From: Acinetobacter lactucae
GTDB taxonomy: Bacteria; Pseudomonadota; Gammaproteobacteria; Pseudomonadales; Moraxellaceae
Assembly: GCF_001605885.1 (NCBI RefSeq)
Contig: NZ_LRPE01000023.1
Span: forward strand, 1-64,000
DNA: 64,000 nt
Direction of reading: 5' to 3'
Every line of letters begins with the position of its first letter. Position 1 is the stretch's first letter. Made by a program: the position numbers and the translations under genes. Below the pieces are notes generated by a model. It ran no database searches, was not told the DNA's origin, and saw only the letters and a list, made by a program, of their open reading frames with translations. Positions 42,692 through 53,107 of the stretch are shown piece after piece.

Positions 42692-43803
42692 GATGAACTA
42701 CGAATAATTTCTTTAGATTTAGCTTCTTCAAGCTCTTGGACACGTTGACGAACCATTGTTTCGATTTCATCAACCAATTGATCGGTATCGATTAAATGGC
42801 TTTTCTCACCATTACGATAAACCAGTGAGCGAGGCGCAGCCCCAACAACCCCGATATCAGCTTCTTTTGCTTCACCCGGACCGTTTACCTTACAGCCAAT
42901 CACCGACACATCCATTGGAGTACGAATATCTTCTAAACGTTCTTCCAATGCTTGCATCACCTGAATAACATTAAATTCTTGGCGAGAACAACTCGGGCAA
43001 GCAATAAAGTTAATCCCGTTAGAACGAAGTCCAAGTGATTTTAAGATATCAAAACCAATCTTGATTTCATCTTCCGGTTCAGCAGCAAGCGAAATACGCA
43101 TCGTATCGCCAATACCTTCCATCAACAATCCACCAAGGGCAATTGCTGACTTCACAGTACCTGTGCGGTAGATACCAGCTTCAGTCACACCAAGATGCAA
43201 TGGGTTATCAATTTGCTGAGAAAGCAAGCGATAAGCGTCCATGGTTAAAAACACATTTGAGGCTTTTACACTAACTTTAAACTCATGGAAATCAAGACGG
43301 TCTAAAATATCAATATGACGTAGTGCTGATTCAAGCAGCGCTTCACCTGTAGGTTCGCCATATTTCTTTTGTAAATCTTTTTCTAGAGAACCCGCATTGA
43401 CCCCAATACGCATAGAAATGCCATGATGACGTGCCGCTGCAACAACTTCACGAACTTTCTGATCTGATCCGATATTACCTGGGTTAATACGTAAGCAGTC
43501 TGCACCATAATCTGCAACAGCTAAGGCAATTCTATGGTCAAAGTGAATATCTGCAACCAAAGGTACTGAAACGCGCTTGCGAATTGCACCAAATGCTTCA
43601 GCAGCCTCCATAGATGGGACCGAAACACGCATAATATCAGCACCTGCCTCAACACAACGCTCAATTTGAGCCACTGTTGCATCGACATCGCAAGTTTCGG
43701 TATTTGTCATACTTTGCACACTAATAGGTGCATCGCCACCGACATACACCGAACCAACACGGATTTTACGTGTTGGTCGACGTTTAATTGGGTTCTCTAT
43801 CAT
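42688..43803 (-). CDS. ispG: 4-hydroxy-3-methylbut-2-enyl diphosphate synthase
   Basis: Iron-sulfur enzyme of the MEP isoprenoid pathway that converts MEcPP to HMBPP. From ATG 43803 the protein has 371 residues. The cluster ligands are visible in [10 protein letters not shown] and [15 protein letters not shown]. An in-frame TTG at 43815 adds four residues; GAG seven bases before ATG 43803 makes the latter more likely. Confidence 0.95.
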
Positions 43804-43824
43804 TGTATCGCTCAACTCATGGTA

Positions 43825-44619
43825 TTAGCGGGATAAACGGAATTCTGCTTTACCGTTTACCGTATATGGAGACAATGAAATCTGTTCTTGGTTTAGACTT
43901 AATGACACAGCCGTTGCATCATCAAGACGAATCTGGAATGGAGACTCACCATTTAAGCTTAAAGTTGATGACTGACGACCTGTCGCCAAAACTTTACCTG
44001 TTGCATCAACAATATGAACAGAAGTTGGTCGGTTAAAGTTTAACACCAATTGGTCACCCACTGTTGTTGAGGTGGCACTTCCTTGCATAGGTAGGACTTC
44101 AACATTCGATTGATTTACTTTAGGTAAATCGGCATCGTCTTTCTTTGAAGTCCATTTTTGGATACCCATAACAAGCAATGACACAACAGCAACAACTACA
44201 ACCGCAAGAAGTGCTCGCTTTAACCATTTCTTATTACGATCGCTATTAGAACCTGGGAGTTTGCCCATGATTTTAATTGGCGAGTTATTTAAAGCATGAT
44301 TTGGTAAAAGGCCCGTATCATTTGCATAAATCTCATCGAAGCGCTGAATAATTGCCGTCGCATCTGTATTTAAATATTTCGCATATGAACGGTAATAGCC
44401 CTTAATAAAAGTCGCTTCCGGCAATGATTTATAATCATCTTGCTCTAAAGCGGTCAAGGTCTTAACCGGCATATTTAAATCTGAAGAAACTTGCCCTAAC
44501 TCTTTATTCTGAGCAACTCGAATTTGACGTAAATACTCACCAGGACGTTGAATATTTCCTAAAGCAGAAGTCGGTAAGCTTGAGCCAGTTGGCTGCTGTG
44601 AATTAGGATTTATTTCCAT
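43825..44619 (-). CDS. rodZ: RodZ-like helix-turn-helix membrane protein
   Basis: A 264-residue protein with a cytoplasmic helix-turn-helix domain (about 25-95: GEYLRQIRVAQNKELGQVSSDLNMPVKTLTALE region), a membrane helix near 135-150 (ALLAVVVVAVVSLLVMGI) and a periplasmic DUF4115 domain. RodZ links MreB to the wall-synthesis machinery. It overlaps the pilW stop by 10 bases. The DNA-binding look of the domain is misleading in this family; it contacts MreB. Confidence 0.92.
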   Translation of the reverse strand: MEINPNSQQPTGSSLPTSALGNIQRPGEYLRQIRVAQNKELGQVSSDLNMPVKTLTALEQDDYKSLPEATFIKGYYRSYAKYLNTDATAIIQRFDEIYANDTGLLPNHALNNSPIKIMGKLPGSNSDRNKKWLKRALLAVVVVAVVSLLVMGIQKWTSKKDDADLPKVNQSNVEVLPMQGSATSTTVGDQLVLNFNRPTSVHIVDATGKVLATGRQSSTLSLNGESPFQIRLDDATAVSLSLNQEQISLSPYTVNGKAEFRLSR

Positions 44620-45410
44620 ACGGCCTCAGTACTATACTGTAATTGCAAATAACGTTGATATTCTGGACTTTCCGGGAACAAGGCACGTAATTGGTTTACT
44701 AATGCTTGCGTTCCCATTTTATCCGCATTGGCTCGAGCCACTCTTACACCAATCCAAAGTGCTCTTGCACCCTGATTTTTCTGCCCCACTGTATGAACAT
44801 ATTGCTCATACATTTGTGTAGCAGCCGGAATCTGCTGCTGCAAATAAAAAATTTCCGCTAACTCTAACATTGAAATATAAGAGTCACGGTTAGCAAGGAG
44901 TGCTTGTTTGAATGTTTTTTCAGCATTCACAACATCACCCAATTTTAAATAAATACGCCCCAGATTTTCTAATGCCTGATAGCGTTGGTCATAACCTAAT
45001 GTTGCACCAGCAATACGAAATTGCTCGATCGCATCATTATAACGCCCCATTTGGTATAAATAAGTACCATAATTATTATGTGCTTGAGCATTATCCGGTT
45101 CAGATGAAATTGCTCGTTTAAAATAATGTTCTGCTTTTTCTAAGTTGGTTTTGCTACCTTCTTGCTGTAGCAAAATCCCCATCATCATGTTTGCTGTTGC
45201 ATCGCGGCTATCTACACTTAAAGCTTGATCAAGAGCTCGCTTTGCTGAGTCCAAGTCACCAGAACGGATATGTTCAGCAGCAAGTTGTGTACGCACTTTT
45301 ACTGCTTTTTCCGGGTCTTTTTTTTGCGTATGCGTTGTCTGGCAACCACTTGCCAGAAATGCAACTGCAATCCCCATACATAAGACCGTTTTTAACTTTG
45401 GAATACTCAA
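44610..45410 (-). CDS. pilW: Type IV pilus biogenesis lipoprotein PilW/PilF, TTG start
   Basis: Outer membrane pilotin-type lipoprotein needed for secretin assembly and stable pili. The 266 residues include a signal peptide with lipobox LASGCQ (Cys near 23) and about six TPR repeats. The start is TTG: the sequence upstream has AGGGCAGG, and the next ATG (residue 12) would remove the charged part of the signal peptide. rlmN-pilW-rodZ is a typical order. Confidence 0.92.
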   Translation of the reverse strand: MSIPKLKTVLCMGIAVAFLASGCQTTHTQKKDPEKAVKVRTQLAAEHIRSGDLDSAKRALDQALSVDSRDATANMMMGILLQQEGSKTNLEKAEHYFKRAISSEPDNAQAHNNYGTYLYQMGRYNDAIEQFRIAGATLGYDQRYQALENLGRIYLKLGDVVNAEKTFKQALLANRDSYISMLELAEIFYLQQQIPAATQMYEQYVHTVGQKNQGARALWIGVRVARANADKMGTQALVNQLRALFPESPEYQRYLQLQYSTEAVWK

Positions 45411-45424
45411 AGCCTGCCCTCAAT

Positions 45425-46660
45425 TTATCCTTGTGTACGCAAAATCTCTTGACGCTGTGTCACTTTTTTCTGCCACTGTTCGGCACGGCGGGTTCTATCA
45501 GCCACTTGCCCCACTAACTGTCCACATGCAGCATCAATATCATCACCACGTGTTTGACGAATCGTACACACAAATCCGGCATCAGACAAAGTTTTTTGGA
45601 ACGAGATAATACGATTTCGGCTTGAGCGACCATATGGCGCATGCGGGAACGGGTTAAATGGGATCAAGTTAATTTTACTTGGTAAATTTTTTAATAATTT
45701 AATCATTTGCTGTGCATGTTCAGGCTGATCATTTACGCCCTCTAACATCACATATTCGATGGTCACATGTTTACGCGTACTTTCATTGCCATCTTTGGCA
45801 ATATAACGCTGACATGCTGCAATTAACTGAGCCAATGGGTATTTTTTATTAATTGGCACAAGCTCATTACGTAACTCATCGTTTGGCGCATGCAAGGAAA
45901 TTGCCAAAGCCACATCAATATCTTTTGCAAGCTGGTCAATTTTTGGCACAACACCTGACGTTGATAAAGTCACACGACGTTTAGACATGCCATAAGCAAA
46001 GTCATCAAGCATGATCTGCATTGAGCTTAATACGGCATCATAGTTGAGCAGTGGCTCACCCATGCCCATCATCACGACATTGGTCACTGAACGCTCACGC
46101 TCGGCAACTGGCACTTCTTCCATATAAGAATAGTTTGCCATCCAGAGTTGCCCAATAATTTCATCTGGCGTTAAATCACGTTGGAAACCTTGTTTACCTG
46201 TTGAACAAAATGAGCAGTCTAATGCGCAGCCCACTTGAGAGGAAATACAAAGTGTTTTACGTAATCCAGTTTTATCTTCGGCAGGAATTAAAACAGTTTC
46301 AACTAAAGAACCTGCACCCTCACCTACGCGAAATACCCACTTACGTGTACCATCTTTTGAATAATGACGGTGAACCACTTCAGGTGCTTTAATTTCACAA
46401 ATCTGTTCAAGCTTTGCACGTAATTTGCCAGAAATATTGGTCATTTCAGCAAAATCAGTAACAAAGTATTGATGTATCCATTTCATGACCTGTCCGGCAC
46501 GAAACTTCTTCTCACCAATATCTTCAAAGAATTTTTCCAACTCAGGACGAGACATGCCGAGTAAATTCACTTTATTTTCGGCAGCAGGGATTACCGGCGT
46601 GGACGAAGATTGCTGCTGTCCATCAAGATTTTCAGATGAAACGACCACTGCAGAACTCAT
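45425..46660 (-). CDS. rlmN: Dual-specificity 23S rRNA/tRNA (adenine-C2) methyltransferase
   Basis: Radical-SAM enzyme that methylates A2503 of 23S rRNA and A37 of some tRNAs. The 411 residues carry the CX3CX2C motif in [16 protein letters not shown], the [10 protein letters not shown] motif and the C-terminal catalytic Cys in [13 protein letters not shown]. The N-terminal ~30 residues are extra and low-complexity compared with the E. coli enzyme. Confidence 0.97.
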   Translation of the reverse strand: MSSAVVVSSENLDGQQQSSSTPVIPAAENKVNLLGMSRPELEKFFEDIGEKKFRAGQVMKWIHQYFVTDFAEMTNISGKLRAKLEQICEIKAPEVVHRHYSKDGTRKWVFRVGEGAGSLVETVLIPAEDKTGLRKTLCISSQVGCALDCSFCSTGKQGFQRDLTPDEIIGQLWMANYSYMEEVPVAERERSVTNVVMMGMGEPLLNYDAVLSSMQIMLDDFAYGMSKRRVTLSTSGVVPKIDQLAKDIDVALAISLHAPNDELRNELVPINKKYPLAQLIAACQRYIAKDGNESTRKHVTIEYVMLEGVNDQPEHAQQMIKLLKNLPSKINLIPFNPFPHAPYGRSSRNRIISFQKTLSDAGFVCTIRQTRGDDIDAACGQLVGQVADRTRRAEQWQKKVTQRQEILRTQG

Positions 46661-46738
46661 GTGTATTTACCTAAACCATGTCAAAAAACTGAAGATATTG
46701 TTCAAGAATCAAACAATATTCTCTTGAGAGAATAAAAA

Positions 46739-46770
46739 AACCAGATAAGTAGTATACCACTTATCTGGTT
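46739..46770 (-). terminator. Terminator of ndk
   Basis: 12-bp stem AACCAGATAAGT with an 8-nt loop, followed on the minus strand by a T tract, directly after the ndk stop. Confidence 0.9.
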
Positions 46771-46783
46771 TGAATGCTTTCGA

Positions 46784-47215
46784 TTAACGAGTGCGTGGGC
46801 AGATCTCGTTGTCAGCAAAGAAGTAAGCAATTTCACGCTCTGCAGAAGCAACTGAGTCAGAACCGTGAGCAGCATTTTCGTCGATGCTTACAGCGAAGTC
46901 AGCACGAATAGTACCAGGAGCAGCTTCTTTAGGGTTTGTAGCACCTAAGATTTCACGGTGCGCAAGAACTGCATTTTCGCCTTCAAGAACAGATACTACA
47001 ACTGGACCAGAAGTCATGAATGCAACTAAGTCACCAAAGAAACCACGTTCTTTATGCTCAGCATAGAAACCTTCAGCATCAGCTTGAGAAAGGTGTTTCA
47101 TTTTAGTCGCAACAATTTTTAAACCCGCTTTTTCAAAACGAGCAAAAATATCACCGATGTGGTTTTTAGACACAGCATCAGGTTTTACGATAGACAAAGT
47201 ACGTTCAATAGCCAT
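46784..47215 (-). CDS. ndk: Nucleoside diphosphate kinase
   Basis: Housekeeping enzyme that balances NTP pools through a phospho-His intermediate. The 143 residues begin [15 protein letters not shown] and contain the active-site His in [16 protein letters not shown] (about 117). It lies upstream of rlmN, separated by a terminator. Confidence 0.98.
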   Translation of the reverse strand: MAIERTLSIVKPDAVSKNHIGDIFARFEKAGLKIVATKMKHLSQADAEGFYAEHKERGFFGDLVAFMTSGPVVVSVLEGENAVLAHREILGATNPKEAAPGTIRADFAVSIDENAAHGSDSVASAEREIAYFFADNEICPRTR

Positions 47216-47328
47216 GAGTGGCTCCTTTATTTTAAGATTTAAACTTTAAAAAATTTGCCGCATTATACCGATGTCATAGGCAATAATCAGCTTTGAATGT
47301 GTAAAAGTTGCGATTTTTTCTACTGTTT

Positions 47329-47529
47329 TTAGCGAACTTCGTCTATCCAGGCCATTTGAATCCCTTCTAGCAATCCTTCTGTCGATTTATTTGGGTCATC
47401 ACTGAAGTCTGGTAATGCGCACACCCATGCATGTAAATCAGTAAAACGGATCCATTGCGGATCAACTTCTGGATGTGCTTCTGACAATTCAATGGCAATA
47501 TCAATCGTATCTGTCCAACGTAAGCCCAT
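47329..47529 (-). CDS. iscX: Fe-S assembly protein IscX
   Basis: A 66-residue acidic protein that binds IscS and iron and modulates Fe-S cluster assembly. It shows the family order GLRWTDTIDIAIEL, HPEVDPQWIRFTDLHAWV and FSDDPNKSTEGLLEGIQMAWIDE. In many bacteria it closes the isc operon; here no isc gene is adjacent and it is flanked by ndk and a PAP2 gene. Confidence 0.93.
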   Translation of the reverse strand: MGLRWTDTIDIAIELSEAHPEVDPQWIRFTDLHAWVCALPDFSDDPNKSTEGLLEGIQMAWIDEVR

Positions 47530-47628
47530 AGCGGCTCCTATCTGTTTAATCTGCTAAATCACGAACTGTGTACTTTAGCAAATCCACAAACCTAATCGAT
47601 AGCTTAAGCTGATAAAAATTACCGATGC

Positions 47629-48180
47629 CTATAAAGCGATGTTCAATAATGGCGCCACAAAAATAATCATTGCCGCGACTGCTGCACCAATTAGGGCACC
47701 TACAATCACATCACTTGGGTAATGCAGGCCCAGTACCATCCGAGACAAAGCGACAAGCACCATAAATGGGAACATGGCTGCAAGTAAAACAGGTTGGATA
47801 TAACCCAACACAATTGTCACCATGACCGCATGAAGCGTATGACCCGATGGAAAACTAAAGTGATCAAGCGGTCTTTCACCGAGCACAATCACCTGATGCA
47901 CCTGATAAGGACGCGGTCGCGTTGTTTTATGTTTTAAAAATTTATAGATTGCTGTGCCGACAGAACCACCTAATAATAAGTAGATGATTTGCAAACTATA
48001 GGTGATGCCTTGCATCCCCCACACGATTGCCAACATTAGATACCAAAATGGACCATCACCCACACGACTAATGATTTTGAAAAAAAGGGCAACACGCTGT
48101 GAGTGAGAGAAATTGTTAAGATATAAACAGCCTCTCAAATCTAAATCGAGTATTTTTATTTTTGCATTCTTAAATTTCAT
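47629..48180 (-). CDS. PAP2-family phosphatase, membrane
   Basis: A 183-residue membrane phosphatase with the three PAP2 motifs: KHKTTRPRP, PSGHTLHA and SRMVLGLHYPSD. Family members dephosphorylate lipid phosphates such as undecaprenyl pyrophosphate or phosphatidic acid. ATG 48180 lies seven bases after GGAG; another ATG at 48186 is too close to that site. It lies 24 bases after a GT4 glycosyltransferase and is probably co-transcribed. Confidence 0.9.
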   Translation of the reverse strand: MKFKNAKIKILDLDLRGCLYLNNFSHSQRVALFFKIISRVGDGPFWYLMLAIVWGMQGITYSLQIIYLLLGGSVGTAIYKFLKHKTTRPRPYQVHQVIVLGERPLDHFSFPSGHTLHAVMVTIVLGYIQPVLLAAMFPFMVLVALSRMVLGLHYPSDVIVGALIGAAVAAMIIFVAPLLNIAL

Positions 48181-48204
48181 GGTCATTCTCCTATCTTAGG
48201 ATAC

Positions 48205-49509
48205 TTAAGTGAAGTCCAACGAGGGCTCCTTCACTACCTGATAAAATGCCTGCTCCAATTGCTGAACCGGAAGTTGCCAACCGCTTTGCTGTACTTTATG
48301 ACAGGCTTGTACGCCCATTTCTCTAAGTTGTTGTACTGAAGGAAGCTGATAAATTTGTTGTATAAAGTGGTTTTTTTGTCCAAGTGGGCTTAACCAGCCA
48401 TTCACACCATGTGTTAAGTATTGATGTGCACATGCATAATCATACGCGATAACTGGCAAACCGCTCGCCATTGCCTCTAAAACTACGTTACCAAACGTTT
48501 CAACTTGACTCGCAAATACGAATACATCAGCACTCGCATAGGCAGCCGCCAAATCTTGACCTCTCAAACTTCCAGTAAAGATAACACCCTTCGCTTCAGG
48601 TAGTAACTTTAAACGAGCAAAATCTGGGCCATCTCCAACAATAACTAATTTAGTTTTATGAGGCTGAATGGTGTGTATGTTGGCATAACTTTCAATGAGC
48701 ACTTGCACTTCTTTTTCGGGAGACAAACGCCCTACATAAAGCATAACGCGGGTATTCTCATCGGCATCCCATTGTTTTCGTAAATTTTCAGAGCGATGCT
48801 TTGGTGAAAATCTTGTGGTATCGACTCCGCGTCCAACTACCACCAGCGGGCACGTAATACCGAAACCTCGTAATGCTTCTTGTGTATCTTTACTCGGCAC
48901 ACAAGTAACTTGGGTGTTATTGTGAAACCAACAAAGGTATTTTTGAATCGGTTTGACTAAAAAAGCCAAATCGAAGAATCGACTAAAGTCTTGAAATGGT
49001 GAATGAAAGCCACTCGAAACCGGAATAGCTTTTGCCTTAGCAGCCTGCATTGCAGTTAAACCTAACGGTCCTTCAGTCACAATGTGCACAACATCTGGTA
49101 CAAACTTTTCAAAAGCTTTCGATACTTTTAAATATTGTGGCCAGCCAAACTGTAAGGTCGGATACTTAGGAATAGCTTGTGACATGACCAAGCATTCTTG
49201 CTCTGGTGTAAAGTCATGACATTTCGCTTTTTGCTCTGGGCGAATTAGTAAAATCTTATGCCCCTGTTTTTGTAAACCTTGGCATAACTGTAATAATGAA
49301 AGTGCGACCCCATTAATTTCAGGGGGCCAAGTTTCCGTCACAATCGCAATTTTTAAACGTGGGCGCACCAAATCATGCAATGAATGCGTGTTAGAGAGCT
49401 GCTTTTGTTTAAAAAAGAATTGGAAGCTTTCAGGAAGTTGCTGTTGTTTTAATAGTGCTGTCGCGTATGAACTTTGCATAGCGCCATCCATCAATGTATT
49501 TATTTTCAT
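48205..49509 (-). CDS. Family 4 glycosyltransferase
   Basis: A 434-residue GT-B enzyme of the MgtA/PimB-like type that uses GDP- or UDP-sugar. The N-terminal domain starts near residue 53 (IAIVTETWPPEINGVALSL), the C-terminal domain has LYVGRLSPEKEV and the EX7E motif VETFGNVVLEAMASGLPVI. The first 50 residues are extra with respect to many homologues, and the ribosome site at the ATG is poor, so the start is unsure. Paired with a PAP2 phosphatase, it may act in glycolipid remodelling. Confidence 0.87.
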   Translation of the reverse strand: MKINTLMDGAMQSSYATALLKQQQLPESFQFFFKQKQLSNTHSLHDLVRPRLKIAIVTETWPPEINGVALSLLQLCQGLQKQGHKILLIRPEQKAKCHDFTPEQECLVMSQAIPKYPTLQFGWPQYLKVSKAFEKFVPDVVHIVTEGPLGLTAMQAAKAKAIPVSSGFHSPFQDFSRFFDLAFLVKPIQKYLCWFHNNTQVTCVPSKDTQEALRGFGITCPLVVVGRGVDTTRFSPKHRSENLRKQWDADENTRVMLYVGRLSPEKEVQVLIESYANIHTIQPHKTKLVIVGDGPDFARLKLLPEAKGVIFTGSLRGQDLAAAYASADVFVFASQVETFGNVVLEAMASGLPVIAYDYACAHQYLTHGVNGWLSPLGQKNHFIQQIYQLPSVQQLREMGVQACHKVQQSGWQLPVQQLEQAFYQVVKEPSLDFT

Positions 49510-49579
49510 GCTTAAAGATTAAGCAGTTTTTTTGACATTTTGATGATAAATGCATGACAGTTTACTGACATAGAAAATA

Positions 49580-49612
49580 AAAAAAGCACACTGTTAACAG
49601 CATGCTTTTTCT
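49580..49612 (-). terminator. Terminator of prc
   Basis: AAAAAGCA and TGCTTTTT arms enclosing an inner palindrome CTGTTAACAG, just after the prc stop on the minus strand. Confidence 0.8.
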
Positions 49613-49628
49613 TAAAACCTAATCATAC

Positions 49629-51812
49629 TTAGCGATTTTGCAACTTCGCATAGTCCATAAGTACATTTGCAGCTTCAGTCACAAAAGTTTCTTCTTCTGG
49701 TAACGCTGGACGTTGCGATGCTTTCATTTTAGCGCGAGATTCAGCTAGAGCATCTAATGAAGCTTGATAGCTTTCCCAGTTTGCAAAAGGTTTTTGACCA
49801 GTTGCGGCACGGCGTTCATTCTCTGCATCTAAAGTTTGTTTCTCTAAACCAAGTAATTCAGCACGGCGCTTATCAATATCAAGTACAACTTGTTTTTGCT
49901 CACTTGTTACCTTGGCGATTGCAGTACGTTTATTTAGATATTTAAACTGAGCATCATTACCAACACGTTGTTCAGAGAATTGAGACAACTTTGTCACATA
50001 AGGCTGAACTGAACCTTCGCGCTTAAATGGTGCAGTAGGAATCGTATCCCACTTCAAGGCATTCTTCGATTTACGCTCACCGAACTCTTCGTTGTAAATA
50101 TCGACGAGCTTAATATCTGGCACTACACCTTTATTTTGTGTACTACCACCCGTAATACGATAGAACTTACGCTGAGTTAAAGTCGCTTGACCATATGCCA
50201 GAGTATCAAGTTGTACCTGAGCTGTACCCTTACCAGTCGTTGTACTACCAATAATAATACCGCGCTCATAGTCTTGAATTGCAGCAGAGTAAATTTCACT
50301 TGCTGATGCCGAAGCCAAGTTCACCAATACCGCGAGTGGACCTGTGTAAATTTGCTGGCCGCCATCATTATCTTCAAAAACGCTTACATTGCCATTGCCA
50401 TCACGAATTTGTACAACCGGACCAGACTTAATCACCTGACCCAACATACGTGCAACTTCTTCTAATGAACCACCTGGGTCATTACGTAAGTCAATAATAA
50501 TCCCTTCTACTTTCTTCGCTTTTAGCGCTTCAAAAGCATTTGCAGTATCTTCAGAAACTGAACGGTATTGTTGACCTGCACGACGTGAACGATAGTCAAA
50601 ATAGAATGATGGAATTTCAATTACGCCTAACACATGCTTTTTACCATCACGTGTTACTTCAACTGTGCGTGAACGAACACCAGCATCTTCTTCTTGAATG
50701 ACATCACGCACTAAAGTCACATTACGTGCTTGACTCATTGATGCGCCAGCACCAAGAAGCTTTAACGTGACTTTTGTTCCGCGTTTACCACGAATGAGTC
50801 CAACAATTTCAGAACTTGTCCAACCAATCACATCAACCATTTTCTCGCCCTCTTGAGCGACACCAATGATTCGATCTCCTGATTTCACTTGGCCAGACTT
50901 ACTTGCAGGACCACCTTCTACAATGGTTTCAATCTTGGTGTAATCTTCGTTGCCACGCTCTGGACGAATCGACACACCAATACCTTCAAGCTGCAACGTA
51001 GTTTGGCGATTCAGTTCGATCGCATCAATTGGCGGATAATAGTTACTATGTGGATCATAGGTCGCCAACATTGCATTTAATGTTTTGTCCAACACATCAT
51101 CGCTTTTCACACGACTAATTCTTTCAAGCTGACGTGTATAACGTTTAGTTAACGTTTGAGCTGGCGTTAAATCTTCTGGGCCAGTTAAGTCCTGACCGTT
51201 AGCAAGTGAAGGATTTTCTTTAAGCGCTTTTTGTTTCGCCTGCTCTTCTTCACGGCTAATGGTTAAGTTGATTAACTGTGAAACCAACATTTTGCGCCAA
51301 TGATTTTGTTGCTCAGCCGTCGTTTTAAAATACGGTGCTTTTTCACGATCAACTTCAATATAGCTGTTTGGCTGTTTTAAATTTTGTGGTTTTTTTAATT
51401 CAGCCAACATGAACTCATAAAATTGTTTTAGGCGTTCACGATATTGCTGATGAATAGTAAAAGGCCCTGTTAAGTTGCCTGCTTTTAATGAAGCCCCAAA
51501 ATTTGAACCATAGAGTTTTTTATAATTTTGAACTTCAGCATCTAAAAATAGTGAGTGATCTGGATCAAGATTATCTAAATACATATCGAGAATACGATTT
51601 GATGTGGTCGCATCCAAACGCATATTTAAATAATGTTGGCGATCAACTAAAGTTGCCAGCTGACGAGCCACCAAAGCTTGTTCTTGCGTTGGCTGGATCG
51701 ATTGAGAAACAGCAGCAGTATTGGTTGCTGCTCTCGCTTCATTCATCGTATGAGAGAAGAATAAACCGCCAGTCGCGATCGCTACTGCACAAGCTATAGT
51801 TTGAAGTTTCAT
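49629..51812 (-). CDS. prc: Tail-specific periplasmic protease Prc
   Basis: S41-family protease that cleaves penicillin-binding and outer-envelope proteins from their C-termini. The 727 residues have a signal peptide, an N-terminal helical domain, a PDZ domain (about 245-340, GIGVSIRPERGNEDYTKI) and the catalytic pair: Ser in ASASASEIYSAA and Lys 25 residues later in TTTGKGTAQ. A C-terminal DUF3340 region follows. It is transcribed divergently from nagZ. Confidence 0.96.
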   Translation of the reverse strand: MKLQTIACAVAIATGGLFFSHTMNEARAATNTAAVSQSIQPTQEQALVARQLATLVDRQHYLNMRLDATTSNRILDMYLDNLDPDHSLFLDAEVQNYKKLYGSNFGASLKAGNLTGPFTIHQQYRERLKQFYEFMLAELKKPQNLKQPNSYIEVDREKAPYFKTTAEQQNHWRKMLVSQLINLTISREEEQAKQKALKENPSLANGQDLTGPEDLTPAQTLTKRYTRQLERISRVKSDDVLDKTLNAMLATYDPHSNYYPPIDAIELNRQTTLQLEGIGVSIRPERGNEDYTKIETIVEGGPASKSGQVKSGDRIIGVAQEGEKMVDVIGWTSSEIVGLIRGKRGTKVTLKLLGAGASMSQARNVTLVRDVIQEEDAGVRSRTVEVTRDGKKHVLGVIEIPSFYFDYRSRRAGQQYRSVSEDTANAFEALKAKKVEGIIIDLRNDPGGSLEEVARMLGQVIKSGPVVQIRDGNGNVSVFEDNDGGQQIYTGPLAVLVNLASASASEIYSAAIQDYERGIIIGSTTTGKGTAQVQLDTLAYGQATLTQRKFYRITGGSTQNKGVVPDIKLVDIYNEEFGERKSKNALKWDTIPTAPFKREGSVQPYVTKLSQFSEQRVGNDAQFKYLNKRTAIAKVTSEQKQVVLDIDKRRAELLGLEKQTLDAENERRAATGQKPFANWESYQASLDALAESRAKMKASQRPALPEEETFVTEAANVLMDYAKLQNR

Positions 51813-52004
51813 AAATTTTTAATACTTCCTTGGGTGTTCCTATCTTACACGCTCTGTTTTCGATATGAACTAAGCAGATTCAAAATCTTAACCAACTAAA
51901 TTGTTTATACCGTGTAGTTTTATCATATTCTGTACTGACAAAATGTAGCAAAACATTGCAAAATTCGCTTATTGTTTTTCAATCAAAATTCAAATGGAAC
52001 CAAT

Positions 52005-53024
52005 ATGATTGGCGCATTGATGCTGGATATCGCCGGCACAGAACTTACTCAAGAAGATATTGAACTATTACGCGCTCCGCAAGTCGGTGGCATGATTTTA
52101 TTTGCACGAAATATTGAATCTCCACAACAAGTCCGTGCATTAACGGATCATATGCGTCAAATTCGTCCAGATATTTTAATTGCTGTCGACCAAGAAGGTG
52201 GTCGAGTTCAGCGCCTAAGATCGGGTTTTACCTTATTACCAGCTATGGGCCGTTTCGGAGAGTTATATTTAACTCAACCACAAAAGGCTCTTGAATTAGC
52301 TGAGCAGTGCGGCTGGCTCATGGCAACTGAAGTGCTTGCTGTCGGTATCGATTTCAGTTTTGCACCAGTTTTAGACCTTAATGCAATTAGTGATGTGATT
52401 GGTGACCGGGGCTTCTCTAAAAATATTGAGGATATTGCCCCGCTTGCTGGTGCATTTATGCAAGGTATGAAAAAAGCTGGCATGGCAAACACAGGCAAAC
52501 ATTTCCCAGGCCACGGTTCAGTGAAAGCCGACTCTCATGTTGCAGCTGCAATCGATAGCCGTAGCTATGATGAAATTTATAATCATGACATGCAAAGCTT
52601 CATTAAGCTTATGCCTCAGCTTGATGCGCTCATGCCAGCACATGTAATTTATGATCAGGTTGATCCAAATCCAGCTGGTTTTTCACCTTTCTGGATTCAA
52701 GAGGTTCTACGCAAACGTTTGAATTTTAATGGTGTACTTTTCTCTGATGACTTAAGCATGCAGGCTGCATGTGTAGCAGGCGGTGCAGATGCACGTATTC
52801 AAGCTGCTCTGGCAGCTGGGTGTGATATGGGGCTGGTGTGTAATGACCGTAGTGCAGCCTGTACAGCACTTGAAGGTATTGCAAACTTAGAGCTACCAAA
52901 TCAAGAGCGTTTAGAACGCATGCGCGGTCAAATTCCACAAATTCAGATTAGTGAAACCTTATCGCTAGGAAATGAGTGGCAAGCTGTCAAAACAGCCATT
53001 GAAGAATTTAAGAATTCACTCTAA
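52005..53024 (+). CDS. nagZ: Beta-N-acetylhexosaminidase NagZ
   Basis: Cytoplasmic peptidoglycan-recycling enzyme that removes GlcNAc from anhydromuropeptides and, in species with inducible ampC, affects beta-lactam response. The 339 residues have the family 3 motif KHFPGHGSVKADSH and the catalytic Asp in FSDDLSM. ATG 52005 follows GGAACC; an in-frame start at 51972 adds 11 residues with no match. Confidence 0.95.
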   Translation: MIGALMLDIAGTELTQEDIELLRAPQVGGMILFARNIESPQQVRALTDHMRQIRPDILIAVDQEGGRVQRLRSGFTLLPAMGRFGELYLTQPQKALELAEQCGWLMATEVLAVGIDFSFAPVLDLNAISDVIGDRGFSKNIEDIAPLAGAFMQGMKKAGMANTGKHFPGHGSVKADSHVAAAIDSRSYDEIYNHDMQSFIKLMPQLDALMPAHVIYDQVDPNPAGFSPFWIQEVLRKRLNFNGVLFSDDLSMQAACVAGGADARIQAALAAGCDMGLVCNDRSAACTALEGIANLELPNQERLERMRGQIPQIQISETLSLGNEWQAVKTAIEEFKNSL

Positions 53025-53107
53025 ATTCTAATGTAAGACTATATTTGACTGATAATTAAAAATTGTCAGTCAAACTACAGAAAAACAATAAACCGAGTTC
53101 AGGACGA

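Noticed and set aside
46717..46734. TATTCTC-4-GAGAATA repeat upstream of rlmN
   Set aside because: Short AT-rich palindrome next to the ndk terminator; no further support for an operator.
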